Of a stretch of DNA of 64,000 bases, positions 21,487-46,189 are shown piece after piece. The notes beneath the pieces were generated by a model. The model was not told the origin of the DNA and searched no databases. It saw only the letters and a list, made by a program, of their open reading frames with translations. Origin of the DNA: Portunus trituberculatus. Its lineage: Eukaryota; Arthropoda; Malacostraca; Decapoda; Portunidae. A program made the translations under genes and the position numbers. The stretch is from contig NC_059304.1 of the NCBI RefSeq assembly GCF_017591435.1, forward strand, positions 22,144,675 to 22,208,674, written 5' to 3'. How positions within the stretch are numbered: the stretch's first letter is position 1; each line of letters begins with the position of its first letter.

Positions 21487-24400
21487 TGGTTAAGTCTTGC
21501 TTCAGGTTAATTTAAATGGCCTCTGCTTTCCCAGCAAACATGTACCAGTGGCAAATGCAGCAACAACAGTTTTCACAAAGACAACAACAGCAGCAGCAGC
21601 AACAGCAGCACCCTCGCTTCATGAACACATACCCTGGAGGCAGCGGTGGTGGTGGCAGTGGCAGCAACAACAAGAGTGTTTTCAGTCAGCCACATGCCAT
21701 GCAGTCTGGCCCAGGAGGCTCCCAGCACCACCCCCAACACACCCACCATAACCATGAAGGTGGCTCCAACAACTTCATCCATCCCCATGGACCCCCACAC
21801 CCTCCCCACCACCACCACCACCAACAGCAGCAGCAGCAACAGCAGCAGCCACAGCCACACAGCCAACACCACAGTAACCAACAGCAGTCTCAACAACAGC
21901 AGCAGCAACAACACCATCACCACCACAACAACCCCCCTCCTTCCCACCACTCCCACCATCAACACCAGCCCCCACACCACCACCATTTACAGCAACAGCA
22001 TCATCACAACTACAATAACAGTAATAACAATAACAACAACTTTAACAATCAACACCACCACCACCATCAGCAACACCACCACCAGCACCAGTCCCACCAC
22101 CCTCCACACCACCACCACCACCACCACTCACATCACCAGCCGCCAGGGTATGGTTACCACCACAACAATCGGGGGCAGGATGGTAACTACTTCAACCACA
22201 ATGGGTCAGAGTCACAGGGACGCGGGTCTTATGAGCGCTGGGGCTATGACCGACGCCCGTATGACCAGAGAGGAGGGTGAGTGTTGATGTATTGTCTTGG
22301 TCGTTGTAGAGGAAGTCCACCATGGTGTATAGAAAGATAGTTGAAGAAAGTACCCTTATTAGTAAACTGAGCTTGAAATTAAGAAGTTCATTAGTAAAAT
22401 CTGTGGCCTTCCTGAAATTATTTTGGATCAGTAGTGATGGCAGCCAATACTAAGCCTTAATGATTAATGAACCTTGTATGGTTGCAATTTTATAGGATTA
22501 TTTTGCAAACCACAAACTAAACAGCTTTAGTCATGGTAATGATGCTGTGAGGGAGGTGATGCATACTTACACTTGTTGCTTGCATCTGGTGTTCCAGGCA
22601 GTATGAACGCAAGGGTTGGGATGATCATGGTTCCCAGCACCCCAGCCGCACCAGGCGAGACAGCGAGGCTGAGTGGGAGGAGTGGCACCGCTGCCGGGAG
22701 CAGGACGAGTATAGCTGTCTCATGACCCCAAGGGAGAAGGGGTGGCTCAAGCACATCCAGGCCATGCAGCTCCATTCTGACACCCCCTACAGAGATGACT
22801 ACTACTATGTGGTAAGTGCTTGCGCATCTGTGTCATTGAATTGTTTTGTTACTTAGAGGGAAGAGGCTATTGTATTGAAAAATTTAGGTATGACTATTGT
22901 AAGAAATGTTCTGATATAACTGCTCCCTTAGATGCACAGTGTGAAACAGCAGCGCAAGAGAGAAGAGGAAGTGATAGAGATCGATGGACTCCAGCTCTTG
23001 TTGCCAGACCGTGGGAAGGATGGTGCCTCTGGCCGGGAATATGAGCCTCCCCATCTTGAGAATTCTCTTGGCAAGCTACAAGTAGTGAGTGTGAATGCCC
23101 CAAGGAAGATTATTGACCTTCAGGTGGTGCACCTGGATCCCTCACACCCAACCACCTCCATGCAGCGAGAGATGAGGAGACACAGGCACCTCCTCCTTTA
23201 TGTTGAAAAGGTGAGGAGGTTGTTTGACTTACTGATTTGTGCCACTACATCACTGGGAAGTTATGATGCCAGAGTTTGGAAGAGAAAGCTACAAATTTTA
23301 AAAAGTTCAATACAAGAGGTCAGTAGAGATGTGAATGTATCATGTCATTGAGTTGAAAAGTGAAGAGTACAAAATTTGTGGAACCAATCTGAGATTTTGA
23401 CAGTTTCGTGAATTGTGGAGAAGGTAATGAAATAATTAACTAAAAGATGTGGGAGACTTTCTGTACCATGTCTGGTAAGTTTTATGTCATGAATAAGTCT
23501 TTGTCATGTATTTTGCTATATCATTTACTTTGCCTCTGTGTTGGGCACCAAGGGGATAAAACAGGGATGTGAATGAGTGTTAAGGTGAAAGTTGTGTGCA
23601 TTGTCTTGGCAACATCATTTTTGGGAGTCGAGAGCCTTGGTGAACATCTCTATGTACTTTCCTTGTTACAGTTGTATTCACTGTTGCTCTCATCACCCTG
23701 TCACCCCTCACTTGCAGCTGTTCAACACAATGATGGAGCTGGATGACCTGGAGCGCCGGATCCGCCACCTGCCAGACTGCCCCACTAGAGATATGTTCCG
23801 ATCCAAGTCCCGGACGCTGTCGGCACGGCTCTGGGCTAACCTGAACGCCAGCCCTGATCGCCTCCTGCAAGTCCTGTGCATTCGCAAGGGAAAGGTAGGC
23901 TTCAGAGACCCTGATTGTGATTATGGGTGGTGTGTGCAAGTCTTGTTATTCTTACAATGAAGGCTCTTTATTATGTGAATGTGTGGTCATTTAAGAGTAA
24001 TTTACAAACAAAAGATGTATACAGTAAGGTACAGAACAAAACAATAAACATGATTGATTTTAATATAGCTTTTGTCATGGCAAGTGTGAATTATGGCAAC
24101 TCAGGAGCTCATCCGAGTTTCACTCCAAGTACTAAATTCTTATCATCCTGAGTTTTGCACTTTATCCCCACTGCTTTGACAAAGATCGATTTAATTTACC
24201 TACTGTTGGCGTATGTGGATAGATACAGTAAATCACCACACCAAAAAAAGCCATAACATTGTATGGTTTGTTTGGCAGAGTCTTGTGAGTCGCCTGCTGG
24301 GCTGGCTTGGAGAGGGAGACCAGGAGCGTCTGGTAGTGACACTACTGCAGAATATGACAGTGCTGTCTCGCAAGGATGCCCATGACCAGCACCTGGCTCT

Positions 24401-25058
24401 TCTCTGGCCTGCCACTGATCGCCTGGTGGCTACTGCTGCCCCTAACCGGCTTCTAGAGTTGGCTGCTGCTTTCAACAACAATTCTTCAGCCCAGGTCCCC
24501 TCCCAGAAGACAAACCTGGCAGCAGCACTCTACAACAAGGTGAGCTCTCTATGGAAAATGTTTTCTTAGTGTAGATATGAATAATTATTGAAATTCTCTA
24601 CATTTTGAAACCTTACCTGTACTTTGTTTATATAATACAGTAAGAAGCTGCAATGAATGGGCATTAAAAGGATTTTGTTTGTGCAGTATGGGGTGAGCCT
24701 GGTGCTTGCCTTGTTGGTACGTGGGGAGCAGGTCCATGCTGTGCTGGTGGACTCCAATGTCTGGCAGGAATTTCTTTCGGCCATCATCGCAGCCTTGGCC
24801 ACCACCACATCATCCCCTGCCAATGAGGGTGCCATTCCCAAGACCACGACCTCCTCCTCCACTGACTCCAACAAGAATGAAATGGCAGCGGCGCTTCCAT
24901 CAGTGGCCCTTGCTGCTTCACCCTGCCGGCCTGGCCAGCACCTGGCTCGTTGTGTGGGTGTGGAAGCCAACCTCCTCAAGGCCGCCCAGGACAAAATGGC
25001 TCAGATGGAGGCCACCCACTCCAAAGCATCTCGGAGCCAGAGTCCAACAAAGTCTTAA
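15985..25058 (+). CDS. PATL1: PATL1 / Pat1 mRNA-decapping activator (10 coding exons)
   Basis: Cytoplasmic P-body scaffold that links deadenylated mRNA, LSM1-7, DDX6/Me31B and the decapping enzyme. Coding exons read as 15985-16026 (inferred), 20358-20519, 20765-21106, 21203-21326, 21535-22276, 22598-22811, 22932-23210, 23718-23894, 24279-24539 and 24687-25058. All phases agree and give about 904 codons. Near the N-terminus NDETFGS (residues 33-39) matches the DDX6-binding motif of Pat1 proteins. The middle has Pro-rich and His/Gln/Asn-rich segments. LMTPREKGWLKHIQAMQLHS, SLGKLTVSS-like SLGKLQVVSVNAPRK and VLCIRKGK match the Pat1 middle and C-terminal domains in order. The C-terminal helical domain is shorter and less alike (YGVSLVLALLVRGEQ). 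Assignment is secure except for exon 1. Confidence 0.93.
16592..16711 (-). mobile_element. tRNA-Val-like SINE, copy C (headless)
   Basis: Only the 3' part of the body is present. The tRNA-like head and half of the body are replaced by a short TG run at 16712-16728. It lies in PATL1 intron 1 under the model used here. Confidence 0.8.
17040..19165 (-). mobile_element. Decayed non-LTR retrotransposon, interrupted by a telomere-like repeat
   Basis: On the minus strand near 19110-18970 is a VPQDSVLGP-like block and YVNYF, then the frame at 18928-18563 with LKLNADKYVILWF and KDLGVMVDTSLKFHIHIQK. PLLEFASVWNTGYIG follows near 18560, and the C-terminus FFSLRCVGAWNSLHNDD lies near 17190. The 17410-17850 repeat separates the last two parts. 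It carries many stops and is inactive. Confidence 0.7.
17410..17850 (+). repeat. Dispersed repeat with CCTAA-rich triplicated unit
   Basis: Three imperfect tandem units (about 17586, 17666 and 17745) each begin with ACTAACCTAACCCTAACATAA or a close variant. CCTAA is the arthropod telomere unit (TTAGG) on the complementary strand. Part of the left flank recurs inverted at 30670-30870. Confidence 0.65.
19606..19666. repeat. (CT)n microsatellite
   Basis: About 30 CT units. Nothing else is recognised in 19170-20357, which is read as PATL1 intron. Confidence 0.97.
20358..21326 (+). CDS. PATL1: PATL1 exons 2-4: DDX6-binding motif and Pro-rich linker
   Basis: Exon 20358-20519 holds acidic EDEEYDALNDETFGS and a helix WEESHQHLASI, like human DWQEAHERLAEL. 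Exon 20765-21106 has NSIWTPSP and VKTVAELEQEM, again with human counterparts. Exon 21203-21326 carries LRAEDLEKELARH, a short motif also seen in 4E-T-like P-body proteins (inference). Confidence 0.88.
21407..21483. repeat. (CT)n microsatellite in a short PATL1 intron
   Basis: About 38 CT units end 51 bases upstream of the acceptor used at 21534, so they may sit in or near the polypyrimidine region used for splicing. Confidence 0.97.
21535..22276 (+). CDS. PATL1: PATL1 exon 5: His/Gln/Asn-rich low-complexity region
   Basis: About 247 residues dominated by Gln, His and Asn, built from CAG/CAA/CAC/CAT/AAC codons. It starts ANMYQWQMQQQQFSQRQ and ends in Tyr/Arg/Gly-rich sequence (YERWGYDRRPYDQRGG). 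The human protein has a Pro-rich region at this place. Mixed synonymous codons within the runs argue for selection on protein rather than simple slippage. Confidence 0.85.
22598..25058 (+). CDS. PATL1: PATL1 exons 6-10: conserved middle and C-terminal domain
   Basis: Exons 22598-22811, 22932-23210, 23718-23894, 24279-24539 and 24687-25058. They hold the block that binds RNA and the LSM1-7 ring and the helical C-terminal domain that contacts DCP2 in other Pat1 proteins. The C-terminus ends RSQSPTKS then TAA at 25056. Sequence divergence rises toward the end. Confidence 0.88.
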
Positions 25059-26192
25059 TTCTTGCTACTTAGGATGGAGAGAGAGAGAGACAGTTTTCAG
25101 GCTTTTAATTAACTTAACAAGATGGATGTAGCTGGTCAGCCAAAGTCCCTTTTTTCTTCTCTGCCTTGCTGTTCTTGGTTTAGTTCCAGTGCTATATATG
25201 TTTTGTGTTTTGAACATTTCAGAATGTTCAGTACTAAAGAAATGACTTTAGTTGCAGATTTGCCTCTTTTGAAATGGTGAGACTTGGGTGTCTTTCAGAG
25301 TTGATGAAGGGTGGAGCAACCACCTTAAAACTGCACAATGTGCTAAAATCCAGGTTGAATCTAGCATCATCTCTTCACTGTATGGTGACTGGTGCTGCAT
25401 CCCCAGTGCAAACATGCACAACCAGACATAGTTTGTTTAAGAAATTTCATGATGTAATGACTGTAGTAATAATAACAATCAGTTGGAATTGACAATTGAG
25501 ATAAGGTTGAGTGTAAGTGCCATTATGTTTTGCTTAATGGAGGCGCTGTCAGTGTTATGTTATTTCATTGTGTTAGTGGGTGCACATTGTGATGCTGATT
25601 GACCTGTTAGCAGGTGAGCCAATCCTGTGCTAGGGAAGTGTGTCATCCAAAGACGTGGATTGTACCACTGCTCACCACAGCCACTGATAACTAAGTTTTT
25701 AGTTAAATTAACAAGGTTGTTATTTAATTTTCTCTATTGCGCTATCCAGCCAAGACAATACCGGTTAGCCTCCGTATATGCAATATTTATCTTTTCTTAC
25801 ATAGTTATGACAACACTTGCAATGCTACCTGAAGCTCTTCTCTTAGTTTATAATTAAGCATGTGACTGATCATTGTGTTGTGTAAATCATTCAAGATCTG
25901 TGCAGCAAAGACCAAAACAGCAGCACGGCAGTCAGCCGGCATACCTCCTCTCCTCTCCTCTCCTGCTCCCTCCTGCAATTTTGTTCAATAATTTAAACAT
26001 CTGATGTACATTTTTATATATGGTTCTCAAGAGTCCTTGTTTCTATGAGGCCCGGAGGAGTGATGCAGGTTATTTGTATAGAGCTGTTGTTAGTCTGTGG
26101 GGCGGTATTGGTTAAGCCCAGGCCATATTTGTTTAAGGCCTTCCAACACAGACCTCCCCGGCCCTCATCCCACATTATTTGACATTTTTTAA

Positions 26193-26198
26193 AATAAA
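26193..26198 (+). terminator. Candidate poly(A) signal of PATL1
   Basis: AATAAA lies 1.1 kb after the stop. The intervening 25059-26190 has no repeat match or ORF of note and is read as 3' UTR. A CT tract follows at 26276-26338. Nothing is recognised in 26340-26920. Confidence 0.45.
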
Positions 26199-26272
26199 AC
26201 ATCAGATGAAGAACTAATTGTATTTATTTACCATTTAATATCAAAACAAATGGTCTTTGAAAAATATTACAA

Positions 26273-26341
<69 letters not shown>

Positions 26342-26939
26342 GTTTCCCATGGTCTGGCACAAGGTATACGGTGTTCTTTGAATTAAAATTTCTTTATTTA
26401 CTTCATTTGCATGTCATAATACAAAAGTTAACAAATATACATAGCTGAGTATTAAGAGAGTTGACTTGTATAATAGAGGGATGTTTGATATTCTAGTGTC
26501 TTGCAATTGAGAAAAAAAAAAAAAATTACTGGGTTTGGGTGTGAATGGATGCGTGTTTGTAGGTAAATGGGTATTTATTGCATAATATATGTAATGGAAC
26601 ACGTCTTTAGTGTTGTGAGTTTAACAAGATAATGAGGTCGCACTTGTTTATTCTGCGTGTTTGTGAATTTGCCAAGGTTTTCATGCTAATTGCCAGTGGG
26701 AATATATAGAAAATTCATATTCATATTGTAACGGTAAATAAGATTAATCAGTATCTGTAAACCTATACTACATATAGTACGGTACATGTGCACCTACAGT
26801 GTATATCATAACTCATGATAACATATGCAGAAAAAAAGATAAATAGTAATTGAAATCTATTGACGATCCTTTGTGAGTAACTACATGTATATGTTTTTAC
26901 TTAGTACAAAATACGGTAATACATCCCCCCCCAGAGATT

Positions 26940-28747
26940 ATTCTATTCTATTTAGAAAATATTGATATAAAACCGGGAATTGTTAGGAAATTTATTCTTG
27001 AACTAGACGATAGGAAAGCTAGTGGTCCTGATGAGCTACATGCCAGAGTACTTAGGGAGGGTGTAGACAGTATTTCTGAAGCACTTAAGTTAATCTTTGA
27101 AAGATCACTTAGGTTTGCTGAGATACCACAGGACTGGAAGTTAGCTAATGTTACTCCAATATTTAAAAAAGGTAGGAAGGATGATGCGAATAATTATAGA
27201 CCGATCAGTTTAACTAGTATAGTATGTAAGATACTAGAGAAAATCATTAAGGGTAGTATTTGGGAGCATTTAAATGAGAATAGATTAATTAGAGATACCC
27301 AACATGGCTTTAGATCAGGGAGGTCCTGTCTTACAAATTTGCTCGATATCTTAGAATATATTACCAAGGAGTTAGATGATGGAAATAGCATAGATGTTAT
27401 ATATCTAGATTTTAGCAAGGCGTTTGATAAGGTACCGCATAGGAGGCTAGTGTACAAATTGAGACTACATGGGATAGGGGTAGGTTAGTTGATTGGATTA
27501 GTGAATGGCTTTCTGATAGGAAACAGAGAGTAGTATTAAATGGGGCAATGTCTGAGTGGAAGGAAGTGGTTAGTGGGGTACCCCAAGGATCAGTGCTAGG
27601 ACCTCTTCTTTTCTTGGTGTACATTAACGATTTAGATATAGGAATTAGTAGCAAAGTATCAAAGTTTGCAGATGATACTAAGATAGCATGTGCAGTACAG
27701 GGTGAAAAGGACAATTACAGAATACAACGAGACCTGGACAGGCTGATAGCATGGGCAGACAGGTGGCAGATGGAGTTTAATTCTAAAAGTGTCAGGTTAT
27801 GCATTTAGGTAAAGACAACACAAACTTTAACTATGAGATGGAGGGATGTTGGCTAGAGGCAGTAGAGGAAGGAAAGGATTTAGGAGTAGTGATAGACAGG
27901 ACTATGAAATTTTCAAAGCAATGTTTAGAAGCAAGAAATAGGGCAAATAGGATCCTGGGTTTTATAAATAGAAATGTTAGTTATAAAAGTAAGGAAGTGG
28001 TGCGTAGCTTATATAATTCCTATGTTAGGCCCCATTTAGAGTATTGCATACAGGCCTGGTCACCCCACTATAGGCAGGATATCAACATGTTAGAAGCAGT
28101 TCAGAGAAGAGCAACTAGGATGATACCAGCATTAAAGCGCCTGGAGTATAGAGATAGATTAAAGGAATTAAACATGTTTTCATTTGAGAGGAGATGTATA
28201 AGAGGGATATGATAGAGTTATTTAAAATGTTCTCAGATACAAACTACATAGATGTGAGATCTTTCTTTACCTTAGAGGAGGAAGTAGGACTAGAAATCAT
28301 GGCAGGAAGATTAGAAAGCAAGGCTGCAGGTTAGATATAAGAAAATATTTCTTTAGTCATAGGGTGGTAGACTTCTGGAATGCATTGCCAGAGACGGTTG
28401 TAAATAGCACTAGTTTGACAATGTTTAAAACAGATTAGATAAGCACTTAAATTTATTAGATTTATAATTATGTATAGCACTGCATGATAGTTTTATAAGA
28501 AATTTACTATAGTTAAACAAGACATGATCCCCATGTATGGGGATTACAGATTGTAGAGGAATTCGATGCAGGACTTAGCCCTGTTAATGGGCCAAATATT
28601 TAGAATTAGTATATAATGTATTGTGTACTTGTAAGTGTATCTTTAAGTACTGATGACGAGGTCGCTGTGCGACTGATACAGGATAACCTAGATGGGCCCT
28701 GGTGGCCCTTTGTTATCCTATTATTTATGTTATGTTATGTTATGTTA
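26940..28747 (+). mobile_element. CR1/L2-like non-LTR retrotransposon, 5'-truncated, two frame breaks
   Basis: RT reads well along the + strand: RKASGPDELHARVL, NYRPISLTSIVCKILEKII, QHGFRSGRS, VIYLDFSKAFDKVPHRRL, then after a break near 27485 VSGVPQGSVLGPLLF, KFADDTKIA (catalytic Asp pair) and, after a second break near 27790, GVVIDRTMKF and YVRPHLEYCIQAW. A 3' UTR follows with a TTATG tail (about 28722-28747), typical of elements ending in short tandem units. It is the best-preserved RT in the window, but the breaks make it inactive. Confidence 0.88.
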
Positions 28748-28979
28748 CCAAGTATTACACCCTCATACTCTACTAAATACGTACAACACTGGGAAATGGG
28801 AATGTTATTTTTGCAACTCCCGCTCGTACGCCCCCAGTCTGCTAGTTTGTTGGAGGTACGAGTCGAAAACATTAATCGATAGAGCAGTGTGTCTCGTCTC
28901 AGTATTCATCCTAAGTACACTGTACGACATACAACTCCTATATTGAAAGTGAATATAAAATAATAATGTGTCTTTGTGA

Positions 28980-29258
28980 GCGGTGACGCATCCCGTTTGT
29001 CACTTGGCACCAAACTTGTGTCTGAAAACAACAACACAAACCGGGCGCTGGCCGGCCTCACCCTCAATAAATGAATTGCTGAGACTCCAAGCAGTGCATG
29101 CCATGGAGACCTAGCGGGGAGGGAGGCCCAGCCATTTAGAGCAGAGGCAGGAAGATGTTAAGCCTCGGAACAGCAGAAGTGGTCGTGTCCAGGAAGGCTG
29201 AGGGTGGCGGTGTGGCAGTGGTGGTGTGGTGGTGCTGTGGTAGAGTCTACTCGCCACC
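28980..29258 (+). promoter_or_regulatory. Candidate promoter / 5' UTR of BAP1
   Basis: CpG-containing, GC-rich block just upstream of the BAP1 start codon, with no repeat match in the window. ATG at 29259 sits in GCCACCATGC, a good start context at -3. Confidence 0.4.
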
Positions 29259-42037
<12,779 letters not shown>

Positions 42038-42373
42038 ATTGTCATCCTCTTCCATCATGTCAGGGCATAGATTAATACTTAATTGTACAAATAGGACTTT
42101 ATTGTAGAAATGGTATGTGATACATTAATTTTAATTGTAGGAAGGTTAAGTAAATTCTGCTCTCAGGGGAAGGAAGCAAGACCCATTAGTGGTGCCAATC
42201 CCAAAATGTCCTGTCCACAACTCTGCTTCTTGCTGTCCCCATTGGATGCAGGAAGATTGCTAGTGGAGATTTAATTTTTATCTTGGCTCATCTCAAACTC
42301 CTTGTTGTAGCTGAGAGAAGACATGATGAACTATGTCTCCATTTGTAAGCCTTTAGTGTCCCATGGTGGCAGT

Positions 42374-42379
42374 AATAAA
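42374..42379 (+). terminator. Candidate poly(A) signal of BAP1
   Basis: AATAAA lies 337 bases after the stop codon. No repeat intervenes. Confidence 0.55.
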
Positions 42380-42738
42380 TACTAGGGTTGTGAAGTTGAT
42401 AAAAAAAGAATATATACTGTATATTTTGGCATACAAGATGACACTTGAATCTCACACTTCAAGAAAGTGTTGCAGTCTTCATTGTCTCATCCACTGAAAT
42501 ATACAGTATACTGGTGTGTTTTTAGTGGATTGCTGTAGTTCTTCCATAACTAGCTGACAATTGCTGAGAGAGAGAGAGGAGGAGGGGGGGGGCAAGTAGG
42601 GGACAGACTGGTATACATGATGGGACTGAGGTGACTCACTTTGGTTTGGAGAGAGAGAGAGAGAGATGGGGGGTGGGGGGATGTGCACGTAAGCGTGCAT
42701 GTGGATGTGCGCGTGCATGTGTGTACGTGTGTGTGTGT

Positions 42739-43030
42739 TTCACTGTTTGATCTGCTGCAGTCTCTGACGAGACGGCCAGACATTACCCTACGGAAGGAGC
42801 TCAGAGCTCATTATTTTTGATCTTCGGATAGGCCTGAGACCAGGCACACACCACACACCGGGACAACAAAGTCACTACTCCTCGATTTACATCCCATACC
42901 TACTCACTGCTAGGTGAACAGGGGCTACACGTGAAAGGAGACTCACCCAAATATCTCCACCTGGTAGGGGAATTGAACCCCAGTCCTCTGGCTTGTGAAG
43001 CCAGCGCTCTAACCACTGAGCTACTGGGCG
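42739..43030 (-). mobile_element. tRNA-Val-like SINE, copy E
   Basis: Full-length match to copies A and B, more diverged in the body. TG-rich sequence lies on both sides. Confidence 0.85.
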
Positions 43031-43065
43031 TGTGTAAGTGCATGTGTGTGTGCGTGTATGTGTGT

Positions 43066-43373
43066 ATTTACCTAGTTGTAGTTTTACAGCGCCTGGGCTT
43101 TACACTCACGTGGCCCCGTCTCCATATCTACACTTATCCAATTTTTCTTTAAAGCTATGCACACACTTTGCTGACACCACTTCCTCACTCAAACTGTTCA
43201 GTCTTAACATCTCAGACATCTTCCCTTCCTCAGTTTTTAACTATGCGATCTTGTGCTTCTAATGTCATATTCTTCTCTCAGAATCAGTTTCTCATTATCC
43301 ACTTGATCCATTCCATTGATCAATTTATAAACTTGTATCAGATCCCCCCTCTCCCTTCTCTGTTCCAGGGTTG
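43066..43373 (-). mobile_element. 3' fragment of the CR1/Jockey-like family (first of two in tandem)
   Basis: TATTTACCTAGTTGTAGTTT begins the fragment, which ends at CCAGGGTTGG where a TG/CGTT tract takes over. It is nearly the same as 43405-43750. Confidence 0.8.
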
Positions 43374-43404
43374 GTGTGTGTGTGCGAACGTGCGTTCGTT
43401 CGTG

Positions 43405-44600
43405 TGTATTTACCTAGTTATAGTTTTACAGGGCCTGGGCTTTATGCTCGTGTGGCCCCGTCTCCATATCTACACTTATCCAATTTTTCTTTAAAACTAT
43501 GCACACTCGTTGTTGACACCACTTCTTCACTCAAACTGTTCCACGTCTCAACACATCTTTGTGGGAAACTACATTTTTTAACATCTCTCAGACATCTTCC
43601 CTTTCTCAGCTTTTTACTATACGATCTTGTGCTTTGAATATCATATTCTTCTCTCAGGATCAGTTTCTCATTATCCACTTGGTCCATTCCGTTGATCAAT
43701 TTATAAACTTGTATCAGATCCCCTCTCTCCCTTCTCTGTTTCAGGGTTGGTAAATCCATAGCCTTTAGTCTCTCCTCATATGTCATCCCTTCAAATTCTG
43801 GAACCATTCTTGTAGCCATTTTTTGTAGTCTCTCCAACTTCCTTATGTGTTTCTTTTTATGAGGGGTCCACACTACTCCTGCATATTCCAATCTGGGTCT
43901 TATTATAGTACTTATCAATTTCTTCATCATTTCTTTGTCCATGTAGTGAAATGCTACTCCAATATTCCTTAGCAAATTATGTCTCTGAAAATTCTATCAA
44001 TATGGCTTACCGGTTGATTGTTTTCTTCCATCGTCACTCCTAAGTCCTTTTCCTTTTTTACTTTCTCCAGTTCTACTCCATCTCCCATCTTATAGATTCC
44101 CACGGGTCGTCTTTCACTTTTACCCATCTCCATGACATGGCTTTTGTCCACATTGAATTCCATTTCCCACTTTTCACTCCATTCCCAGATCTTATTTAGG
44201 TCTTCCTGCAGTATTTCACAATCCTCTTTTTGCTTTATAACTCTGCACAGTTTTGTATCATCCGCAAACAGATTTATGTAGCTGTTCACTCCTTCTGGCA
44301 TGTCGTTAATATATATGAGGAAAAGTATTGGTGCTAATACTGATCCCTGCGGCACTCCGCTTTCTACTGCTCTCCACTTGGACTTCATATCTTTAACTAC
44401 CGTCCTTATTTCTCTCCCCCTCAAATAATTTTCCATCCATCTCAATGTGCTTCCTTTTAAGCCACCCTTCTCCTCTAACTTCCACAGTAATCTTGCATGT
44501 GGCACTTTGTCAAATGCCTTTTTAAATCCAAGTAAATACAGTCAACTCATCCCTCTCTCTCTCTTGTACTCTATCAACTATTCTAGAGTAGAAACTCAGT
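43405..44600 (-). mobile_element. CR1/Jockey-like non-LTR retrotransposon, RT and C-terminus
   Basis: The minus strand carries RT from KGSTLRWMENYLRGREIRTV through ESGVPQGSVLAPILFLI and LFADDTKLC (44505-43969), then the C-terminal part IIRPRLEYAGVVWTPHKKKH (43975-43442). One break lies near 43972. It is 5'-truncated at a TG tract (44608). Confidence 0.85.
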
Positions 44601-44621
44601 AAATTAGTGTGTGTGTGTGTG

Positions 44622-44727
44622 TTGTGTGCATGTATCAAGAGTCTTGCCCATTTGCCTCGCCGCTTCCCAGGACTTGAACCTGAACCCTCTTGGTTGTAAG
44701 CTGAGCGTGCTAACCACTACACTAAGC

Positions 44728-44778
<51 letters not shown>

Positions 44779-44896
44779 ACGTCTGTGTGCACGTGTGCAT
44801 GTATTAAGAGTCTTGCCCATTTGCCTCGCCGCTTCCCAGGACTTGAACCTGAACCCTCTTGGTTGTAAGCTGAGAGTGCTAACCACTACACTAAGC

Positions 44897-44900
<4 letters not shown>
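44622..44900 (-). repeat. Two tandem half-SINE units separated by (TG)n
   Basis: Units at about 44622-44730 and 44795-44900 are almost identical. Each on the minus strand is a tRNA-like head (GTGTAGTGGTTAGCACGCTC, loop with TTACAA) of the second SINE type. TG runs lie at 44728-44775 and 44899-44954. Confidence 0.8.
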
Positions 44901-44955
<55 letters not shown>

Positions 44956-45089
44956 TGGTTATCACAGTGTGTACAAGAAATTGGAAAAAAAAAATAATGT
45001 AGGGAGACTTTTTCCATGTGGGCTGTTTAGTCCAGCCTGTCCATAGCCAGTGCAGTGGTTGGCTGTTGGTGCTTGACTCCTGCCACAAT

Positions 45090-46180
45090 TGTTTGTTTCT
45101 ATATAAATAAAAAGTACAGATTAATTTTCATATTAAATGCTTGCTCACAAAGTTCACTTAATGAACCTTGGATTTAAAATTAAACTTAATTTGACAGTAT
45201 GACACATTACTCTACCACAAACAATGGCAGACTTGTCATGCAATGGACACTTATGTGGAAGCACTCCTGAAGGATCACACCAAGATAGCTCTGTGAGATC
45301 TCTACTTATGAACTTCCCAGCAGCCTTTATTGTAAGCTGTGCCATGCAGTGTGCAGTGATGTGTTGGATGGAACTATGTGGCTAACACTCCTGGTGCTGT
45401 CTCACAGCTGGAAGAGTTTTGATCTTAATGATTTTCATCCAGCAGTACAAGATTTTGTGTTCAAGATGTTTTGGAGCTTGATGCATTTTCTATTTTATAT
45501 TTTTTGTCTAATAATAATAATGACTTTGAAAGGTTTCTATATGTAAAGCTTCATGAAGCTTGTACATATATGTGACCTTGTGAAGCCAACAGTGGGACAG
45601 GATGTAAGGCAGCAGCTTCCATACATTTCCTGGTTGATTGCTCTGCACATGTTCTTTGTTATTACATAATTTGTTATTCCAACACTTTACAACAAACTTG
45701 AGATATTTCATTATTGAAAACATCAATGCTGTTGATAATCCACTAGTTCACTGTTTTGGTTACACCTAACAGGATAATCCAAAAAGTAAAATCTTGGTTA
45801 ACAAAAAAAGTGTGCAATAGAATTATTACAAGACCTGTAGCAGCTATGTGCAGGAAAAGACGGACTTGACTGTCAACACCTGCCATGCCAGCCAATCAGA
45901 ACACTTAGGCAAACCTGCCATCCCACAGACCAACTCAGACTTCTTGGGGAAGAGTGAATGGCTCCTTTGTAATCTGTAAATAAATGAATTAATAATGAAT
46001 AAAAATGGCAGTTTTAGTCTAATCCATTTCTAAGTATTTTTCATGAAACTACAATTGACATTAAAAGGTTCAAAGAAAAAAAAACAGACAATGCAGTGTG
46101 CATTCTGTGATGAGTACTTTGCTTACTGACTGATAGAATCTGTTACTAAGCTATAATTTTCAGTCTACATTTCGATGCAT
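45090..46180. other. Gene-poor stretch, nothing recognised
   Basis: AT-rich sequence with short open frames only. There are no splice-linked conserved exons, no tandem repeats, and no match to other copies in the window. Confidence 0.5.
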
Positions 46181-46189
46181 TTATTCTAA

